This document shows positions 56,499 to 64,000 of a DNA stretch of 64,000 nt, in pieces; the stretch's first letter is position 1; the number at the start of each line of letters is the position of its first letter. The position numbers and the translations under genes are program-made. The notes below the pieces were generated by a model. It was given only the letters and a program-made list of their open reading frames with translations. It was not told where the DNA came from and ran no database searches. Origin of the DNA: Chromobotia macracanthus (lineage: Eukaryota > Chordata > Actinopteri > Cypriniformes > Botiidae); the NCBI GenBank assembly GCA_036877525.1, contig JAZGTH010000059.1:1984001-2048000 (forward strand), in the 5' to 3' direction.

Positions 56499-56932
56499 TA
56501 CACTACCAGTCAAAAGATTGGACATACTTTGTTCATATTTTTTTATTTATGAATAATAGTAAACTTACAACTTATAATAAGGTAAAATAGGATATATTCC
56601 AACATATTCAATATAGTCACCCTTCGTCGAGAATTGACAAACATTCTTGACATTTTCCATCACCCAGTTTCTTGAGGAATCATCCTGAGAAGATCTTTAG
56701 AGTTCTGAAGGAGTTCCCCTTTATCCTGCACTCTTATTAGCTACTTTTTCTTCTTTATTTGGCCTAAATCATCTATTTCAGTTTTTTTAATTGTAGTTTT
56801 CTAATAACAAAAATTAAATTGAAATATTTGTATTTTTACTTTTTTAATGTTTAATCAATGTCTTCAGATTAAAAGATTTTAAGATAAGAAACACTTCAGT
56901 CAAGTGTTTCCAAACTTTTGACTGGTAGTGTA
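56499..56932. mobile_element. Shortened Tc1/mariner-like element
   Basis: Inverted ends TACACTACCAGTCAAAAGAT (56499-56518) and the complement CTTTTGACTGGTAGTGTA (to 56932), flanked by TA as expected of Tc1 target duplication. The interior keeps TTCTGAAGGAGTTCCCCTTT (about 56703-56722), resembling the transposase region of fish Tc1 elements, but with most of the coding sequence gone. Non-autonomous at ~434 bp. Confidence 0.85.
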
Positions 56933-58398
56933 TGTATTACTGATAAAGATTAGTCACGGTACTCAAACTATTAATGGGACAGTGAGTCATGTTATTGATT
57001 TGGCAATTACTGGCAGCCACTCTTATTTTTTCCACAGAGTTTGCAAAAAAAATCAGAGTTAGCAAAAACTGATGAACGGTCACGATTTGACTTGATGATA
57101 AAGGAAAATGAATCCCAAAATTCCTTAATAACTGTACTACATAATGTATACTAATCAGTACAAAAGCTTTTGTTCAACATTTTATTAAGAAAAACCTTAA
57201 AATGATTATTGTTAAGCTAAGCTAATTTTTTATATTTTGAAATATTGTTTTTTTTAACTAAACAAGGAATTAAAGATCAAAAGACATTTACATAATCCTA
57301 CAATCAGTGACTTTTTTACCCAAACATAAATACATAGATGGTCATGTATTTGAACCTAATGCACTGTAAGCCCTCCTTACAGATAATGTAGCATAACGGT
57401 GGTTTTGTATTGGTTTAAAATATAATCTTTGATACAGAACAATTACATTGTAAATCTTTACAGAGAAACAACAGCAAACTGTCCATCTTGGCGCAAAAGC
57501 TTCTAAAAAGGAATGACTGCAGACCATGACAAACCAAAGCAGGGAAACCACAAGAGATACATTAGACTCCACTCAAGATGTAATCTGTGATTATAGAGGC
57601 AAGATGGTATAACAGATGTTGACCACAGAAGACCTTTCCTGGCAAGAGATTCACCTACCATCTCTTCAGAAGTATATTTTAGCATGAGAAACATCTGCAG
57701 AGAAGAGCAATCACTACAAAGAAACATTTAAATTGTACAAAATAGTAAATCATAATGAAGAGCTCTTTCAAGCACAAAAGAGAACATCAAAAGGAGTTAT
57801 TGCAGACTAAGTCCAATACATGTTGGACTTGTTCTGCCAGATTTACAATACAAAGTAATTTCTGGAAAGAAATAATGTTTTGGACACTCGTTTCTGTAGT
57901 TATTCTCTTCTCTAGTTCTAGTTCTGTTTAACATGAACACAGAGTTATCTGTGGCTTCAGAAGACGTACAGAGTTTCAAATTCAGGACGTACTTGTGAAT
58001 AGTTTCCCCCTCTGGTACCCTATGATTCTCAAGACAGCTGGAGTGTGACCAGATGGACTGGTTGCCATGTCAACCTCTTGATTTCCTCTCACTCTTGTGA
58101 AAGTGAGATGATCATAAACAAAGCTGTCATTAATGGATCCTTCTGCCTTTCACTCTCACTTTTCAGCTGATGGAAACGTTGGCAATGGAGATTGTCAATA
58201 TAAATGATGACCACTCAGGAAACAAACACCATGGCAAAATCTTTCATGTCTTCTGGGATTTTTTAAAGCATTGGTGTATAGAAAGTTTTAGAACTTTTAT
58301 TACAGTATTTCACAAGCTTCTTAGTATGTGAATTTTGTGCTGAGAAACCTGAAGTTTTGTGCTGTGGATGTGAAAGGAAGTGATTCAAGAACAGTTTA

Positions 58399-58443
58399 GA
58401 GGTGTGAGATCTTAGAAGTGTGAGATCTTGGAGGTGTGAGATC
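58399..58443. repeat. ~17-bp tandem triplication
   Basis: Three imperfect copies of GAGGTGTGAGATCTT in a row. Confidence 0.75.
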
Positions 58444-58585
58444 AGAATTAGCAACAATTAGCAAAAATTATTTTTAGGTTGCGTTTAAGGGAAAGAGGTA
58501 ACAGTTATCAAAAAATGTGCTTAGACAGTCACTGACAACCACCATTTCTCCTCCCCTGTGAGACAATCAAGGATTCTGTATCCAA

Positions 58586-58859
58586 CGGGGCAGATGTGGC
58601 CAACTGGTTAGTGAGTCGGGCTAGTAATTAGAAGGTTGCTGGTTTGATTCCAGTGCCAGCAGGTAGCAACTGAGCGCCCTTGAGCAAGGCACCTTACCCC
58701 TGATTGTTCCCTGGGTACAACAGTGCTGCTCACTGCTCCAGGTGTGTGTTCATGACTTGCAGTGTGTGTTCACTCCTCACCAGTGATGGGTTAAATGCAG
58801 AGGTCACATTTTGGTTATTGGTTACCATAACTGACAAATATATCACTTTTACTTTACTG
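58586..58859 (+). repeat. tRNA-derived SINE with GAGCAAGGCACC core
   Basis: Pol III A box TGGCCAACTGG (58597-58607) and B box GGTTTGATTCC (58641-58651) in a tRNA-like head, then GCCCTTGAGCAAGGCACCTT, CACTGCTCCAGGTGTGTGTT and GATGGGTTAAATGCAGAGG, the body of a widespread fish SINE. Appears nearly full length, ending in a T-rich stretch. Confidence 0.85.
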
Positions 58860-59097
58860 TTTAAGGGATTCTTACTCAGTTTGCACCATGCTGTGGGGTC
58901 ATGTGGAATATTGTAGGAGATAATGAGACAGAGTGATCCAGCACAGTCATTAATCAAGAACTGAATTTGTGGAGACATGACGCTTTATGGTGCCATGTGG
59001 GTTTAGAAATGATCAATAGGCTTCGAGGGTACAGTCATGTCAGAGTTTTACAACCAGAGGTGAATTAAATTTTTAAAAAAAATATGTATGCAGACAA

Positions 59098-59370
59098 TGG
59101 TTGTAAAAACAGCTGACAGCTGAAAACACATCTGTTTCATGAGCACTTAACCTCATCATAAAAAAAAATCCTTTCCCTTCATTTCCTATCCCTCTTCCCT
59201 TTAAATCTCTCCTTTGTTGTAGCATATGATACTCTGAGCAATGTCTGAAACTTGTATTGTGAGCACTTATTGTGTCTAGTTGCCTCTTCAGGTTGACTCT
59301 CTTGTTGTATTCCGCACTTGTAAGTCACTTTGGATAAAAGCGTCTGCTAAATGAATAAATGTAAAAAAAG
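59098..59370 (+). repeat. Interspersed element sharing a 3' tail with the SINE at 53.1 kb
   Basis: Ends with GTAAGTCACTTTGGATAAAA, GCGTCTGCTAAATGAATAAATG, nearly the same as the SINE tail, but the upstream body (CATCTGTTTCATGAGCACTT and so on) is unrelated to it. It is probably the 3' end of the LINE whose machinery the SINE borrows. Confidence 0.55.
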
Positions 59371-60869
59371 GATGAGTCTACTAGCAAATGTAACTGAAAA
59401 CCTGTTGGTATTTTAATTGGCCACTGTTGTCATTTTCAATTACATAAGTTGTTAATCTCTTCAACAGGTATCTCTAAAAAGAGTTTTTAAAACTTTTTTA
59501 ATGGTGTCTGTTAAGACGTGACATCAGTAGATAGTGTTGGTCTATCACACCAGCTTTTCTCAGAACTGCTCATCTATTCCACCCACATGATGTTACTAGT
59601 GAGTTTAACAATACACGATACAGAGAAAGCAGACACTCCTACAACAGAACAAGCAATGACTATAATGCTTTGTTTTTTCTTAGCACAAGAAATCATTTTC
59701 ATGATAAACTGAAATGTAACTTATAAATAAACTGTTTAACAAGATTATTAAACACTGTATGCTTTACATTATACAGCAATATATAAAGTGGCCTAGCATG
59801 ACACTTTTGTTATTAAAACAGACAAAGCAAAATGCAGTGTGTAACTCTACCTTAAAATAAAATTACTAAAACTAGAATTAGTCTTCATTTTAACCCACTC
59901 ACTCATTACAAATTAAATGTAAAAGAAAATCATGAATGTATCTTACGGGTTTGTAGCATCTCTGGGGTATCCTTTGTTGCATTTCTTAAAGCATAGTATT
60001 GCTTAATGAATGATTAGATTCCTCCAGGATGTTGTGATTCTGTATTTGTATCATCCATTAGTTTAACTGCTGCTCAATTAGTTTAAAAGCTCATTTGTTT
60101 ACTCAGCCATGCACAGACTTGTGGAACTATAACCTTTGAACTATGACACATTTTACAAAAAGGCTCCGTCAATCAAATAGTGCAGCTTGGCTTTTAACTC
60201 CCAAGTGGCATTTTTGTGCAAGGCTTTTATCCCTCAACCACACACACACACACACAAACCACAATCCACCCTTTATAACTGCAGAAGAAACCTTTAAACT
60301 GCAGCTTGATTTCAGTTTTCACTTACAGTATGTTTGCTATATACAACATTGAGCATGTGGCTCTCAGTGACTGCAGTCACAGGATTGCTTTCTCATTATG
60401 TTGCGTAACATGTCATGCTTGTCTAATTGCAAAATATGAAAAGTTCACACAGCTATATGGTCACAGTTGTGTTGGAGAGGAAAGACAAGTTTCCCCTAAA
60501 GAATCATTCCTTATTATTTCAGCAACACAATCCACCTGCCTATATTCTACATTCATTATTTGTCAAAGTCTTACCTTCAACTCGCAGCCTTTTTTTTTTT
60601 ATAAATAACTGAGACATTTGAGACTTTTATTCCTTGCTTATAGAGCAGATTTAACAAGCACCCCACCTCAACAACAGTTTTGTCATCAAAATGATGTGAA
60701 AAGGAATTGAACACAGTTAAACTTTTGGTTGAGATAATTCAGCCTGAAATTACTGTCATGTTTAGACTTGGTGTTAACAGTCTCCACACTGAAGCGTGAT
60801 GTGATGTTTAGTTTAAGCTAAGTTTATTAATAGACACATTTTAAAGATATTACAAAACAACAACTACAC

Positions 60870-61092
60870 TTAAAGGAACAGCCCCATGTCATTCTGTTGT
60901 GTCATTCTAAACCTGTATGACTTTCTATCTTCTTTGGAACGTAAATAGATTGTGTACTGCCATTTTTACTGCCTGTTGTTTACGCCAATTACCTCTTTGT
61001 TTCAAAGAAGAAATAAAGGCATACAGGTTTTGAATGACATAGGGATGAGTAAATGAAGACATTTTTTATTTTTGGGTGAGGCATTCCTTTAA
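60870..61092. mobile_element. Palindromic MITE
   Basis: Left end TTAAAGGAACAG, right end GGCATTCCTTTAA. Arms such as CATTCTAAACCTGTATGACTTT and its imperfect complement (CATACAGGTTTTGAATGACA) are inverted about a centre near 60980. A common fish element with no coding capacity. Confidence 0.7.
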
Positions 61093-64000
61093 TATGACTA
61101 AATAATAGATACAATAGCCAGACTCACTGAATAACTTTGATAGCAATGAATGTTGAGACATCCTTATAAATAATCTTATTGTATGATCTAGCTGTATGAT
61201 GACAATAAATTGACCAACATTATAATATATACTCGGATCACATCTATGGTATGAACTAAAGAGGTTAGTTGCAACATGTAATTAAATCTGAGTAATCAAG
61301 GGGAATTTTCCCCATTTTGCAATTTCCTCTCTGTTTCAAAAGCTGTCCTGAAACATACTTTTAAAGTGAATGAATTAGTAACAGAATATTTAATATTTAA
61401 GAATATTTAAGATATTTAAGATTTTATATATGTATATGAATTCAGGTATACAAATATATATATATACCGTGTGACAAATCAGACATCTTTTTTAGACATC
61501 CAGTGAATGTGCTATAAAATATGAACCTCAAAGCCACAATGCCAAACACATTCTGCTGCTGATTCAGTTTGATTCAGTAAGCCAGGGGCATGAGGAACGA
61601 TAATAAAGAGAGTCACACAGGGTGGGACACACACACAGAGAGGGGAGAGAGAGAGAGAGAGGAACAATAGAGAGCAGGGTAACAAAAAGTCACTCCATTT
61701 CCATCTGAAAGGACTTTCCCAGCTTGGGTTGCTGAGAACTGAAGGCGGAAATCATATTCACTTCAGTAGCTGTCTCACATTTGTAAGGAAAGTGGAGGTG
61801 GCATCAAAAGGCCTGCAGAAATGAAAACTCAAGTACCAGAACATATACAAAAACATAGATGATGGACATCTGTCAGTTGCATATCTGCAGTGTAAATCTA
61901 CCAATGATCTACCAACGGTTACCACTGTGTTTAAATATAGATTTAGATTAACTTAAGCACTTGACTTTAAAGATTTATAAATCAGTTAAAGATTATTCCC
62001 AATTTTTGTATTACATTCACTCACATACCACTAAACACAAACGATGAATTTATTGTATAATGACCTAAAAACACTGGAAGAGTCGAAGAGGTAGCTGTGG
62101 GATGTGACCCAGATTTCTACCCCATACAAAACAAAAAGACAACAGGGTTTAGCTGCTGTTTCACACTGATCTTATATCCATTTGTGGTTTCTGTTGCTGT
62201 TACAATTAAAGTCAATGGTAAAAGACACAAGCTGGCCTTAGCAGGAAAAGCCTGTTCTGCCTGGAGCATCTACATAAGATAATATTTCATATATGGCTGT
62301 CTCAATAAAATAACAAAGCAATGTATTGTGTATGCATTTTCTCCTCAAATTCCAGTAATCTTGCAATGTTTGATAATTTCAAACCTGACAGATGGCTTTT
62401 GTCATTAGATTAAATACCTTATTAATTCTCTACATGACTAGTGGTGAAATGTGACTTAGATTGTTTTCACACTTTGTTTATCATTGACTCATTTTGCTGT
62501 GTGAGGCGAGAGGTTTTCCAGAAGCACTTTGTGACACACACAAACATTCAAACAGAAAGTATGAACTAGTCATAAATCAGATAAAGACAGATCAGTTGCG
62601 TTTACTTTTCACTTTTCAGTGATAGTTTTCATTGCAGATATTCAGTTATTCAGAGATAAAAGTCTCTCTAAAGATATCTAATAATAATAAGCACAATACA
62701 CAAATACAGGCTACACAGCATCATACACATCCACCCCAAGCAATGTCTGCATGTGCAGACAAGCATGCTGGGAAAAGCATGCAGGGTAACCTGACCATAG
62801 ATTCAAAGGAAGAGTCCCATTAACAGAGCTGAAATAAATAAATAAAGTGGTTTGAAAAGTTATTGGTTATTGTTATTGGTTTGGTTTCGCTGTTGATGTT
62901 CAATCAAACTTTTCGTCATCTGTGATTATAAAAACAGGTAGACTAAATTAATGGGTGTTGACCATAAATAACGCCTGCACTGTTCAAAACAAACAAACCT
63001 TGAGTTACATTATGGTGGCTGAATACACTATTTATTAGCTTTATTAACAACAGCACTCTATGGTTTAATTATTAAATTGTGTAACATTTCCATTGATGCA
63101 CCCAGAACATTACTGAGATGACAGAACACAACAACGTTTTTACTTTCTGTAGAAAAACAATGCAGTGTTCTGCAGCTCCATTGCATGTTATGATCTCCAT
63201 TTGATTTATACCCCATTCTCAACAACTGCATTTAAAATCATCTTATGAAAAGCCTGTTATACAGAGTGTGTTTGTATGCCACTGTAAATAATGATTTGCG
63301 AATGTAAACTTTAAATGCCAATAAAGATTTTTGAAACTTGAATCTTGTTCAGACTGATGGGGTGTCCAGGGGCTGTGGCTCTCAATCTGTACTTCTGTCT
63401 CCCACGAGGGGGTGGACATTGATTTGCATCCATTTGCTGAAGGTTTCTGCTTTATACTCCCTCCAGGAACCTGGAGATATTCACCCAACCCTGCCCCCGA
63501 CACAGACAGCCATTCTGCCTCTCTGTCCCCATCCCCCTCTCAAGGGAAAAACAAACAGCCTCTCCCCTTCTCTTTAGATTTCTTACTCAACCATCTCACA
63601 CTTTTCTTTCTTTCGGGCACCTACACTCTTTCACACAATTAACACATAGAAACCAGCAGACCTCACATAAGGTCAGAGGTTTGCATGTGATTGACATGAG
63701 GGGCACATTGGCTCCACACACAGAGCTAAGAGCAGAAATGGGCTGCTTGATAGCTTCATGCATTTAAAATGTATTTCCAACAAAACACTATTGTATATGT
63801 TTTAGCACAATAAAAACCCCTGGCATTTGACAAAAAAGAATTATAAAGTTGATTGAAAATGTTGCTTTCACTTCTGTCTCTGATAGCAGTACGTAACACT
63901 GCAGACTACAGACAACCAGACATCCACACACAAATTGTTGTTCTTTCATATGTATAAACACCCTAACATATCTATTTATAAGGCTAACCTTTAAAACAAT

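Larger units (their letters stand above)
50559..64000. other. Gene-poor region, repeats only
   Basis: About 13.4 kb without a recognised gene. It holds SINEs at 53.1 and 58.6 kb, an unclassified element ending at 59.37 kb, a short Tc1-like element, a MITE, (CT)n at about 55940-55973, (GA)n near 61640 and a 17-bp triplication at 58399-58443. In human the convergent neighbour here would be MGAT5, but no exon of it is visible. Confidence 0.5.

Noticed and set aside
58586..58859. True tRNA gene from the A and B boxes
   Set aside because: No acceptor or anticodon stem closes, and the boxes continue into a SINE body.
63243..63642. GC-richer overlapping frames near the right edge
   Set aside because: Frames on both strands, none with recognisable domains. 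Possibly the edge of an unseen gene but not supportable.

Overview
The window is vertebrate nuclear DNA. It has GT-AG multi-exon genes, tRNA-derived SINEs, short inverted-repeat transposons and abundant (TA)n, (GA)n and (CA)n microsatellites. The repeats are of a kind common in teleosts, and the three intact genes are chordate genes, so a ray-finned fish (possibly a cyprinid or relative) is the best guess. Species identity is inferred, not proven.

Layout. (1) 766-12882, minus strand: a complete conventional kinesin heavy chain, best matched to kif5c. All 25 coding exons could be placed and their phases join without error, giving 965 codons plus stop. (2) 15135-17117, plus strand: decayed remains of a MAP3K19 (YSK4)-type kinase, with two frameshifts, an in-frame stop, lost HRD and DFG residues and missing exons. 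(3) 18475-24780, minus strand: ccnt2 (cyclin T2, the regulatory partner of CDK9 in P-TEFb), nine coding exons. Its last exon carries two overlapping C-terminal reading frames linked by an optional 97-nt intron, and the longer isoform is out of frame by one base at a C-run. (4) 29150-47395, plus strand: tmem163 (a zinc transporter-like protein of the CDF/SLC30 family), eight coding exons, 285 aa, divergent from ccnt2. (5) 47396-64000: about 16.6 kb with no gene I recognise, holding SINEs, a shortened Tc1-like element, a palindromic MITE and simple repeats.

The order tmem163 - ccnt2 - map3k19 and the three relative orientations match what I recall of human 2q21.3. Differences are that acmsd is missing between tmem163 and ccnt2, map3k19 is dead, and kif5c (on human 2q23) lies directly beside it. 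The genes are not functionally linked: one is an axonal motor, one a transcription elongation factor and one a membrane zinc transporter.

I found no novel multi-gene system. The most interesting points are the dual-frame ccnt2 C-terminus with its C-run frameshift, the unitary map3k19 pseudogene, the overlap of kif5c's stop codon with a poly(A) signal beside a 5' splice site, and the sharing of a 3' tail by two different interspersed repeats.
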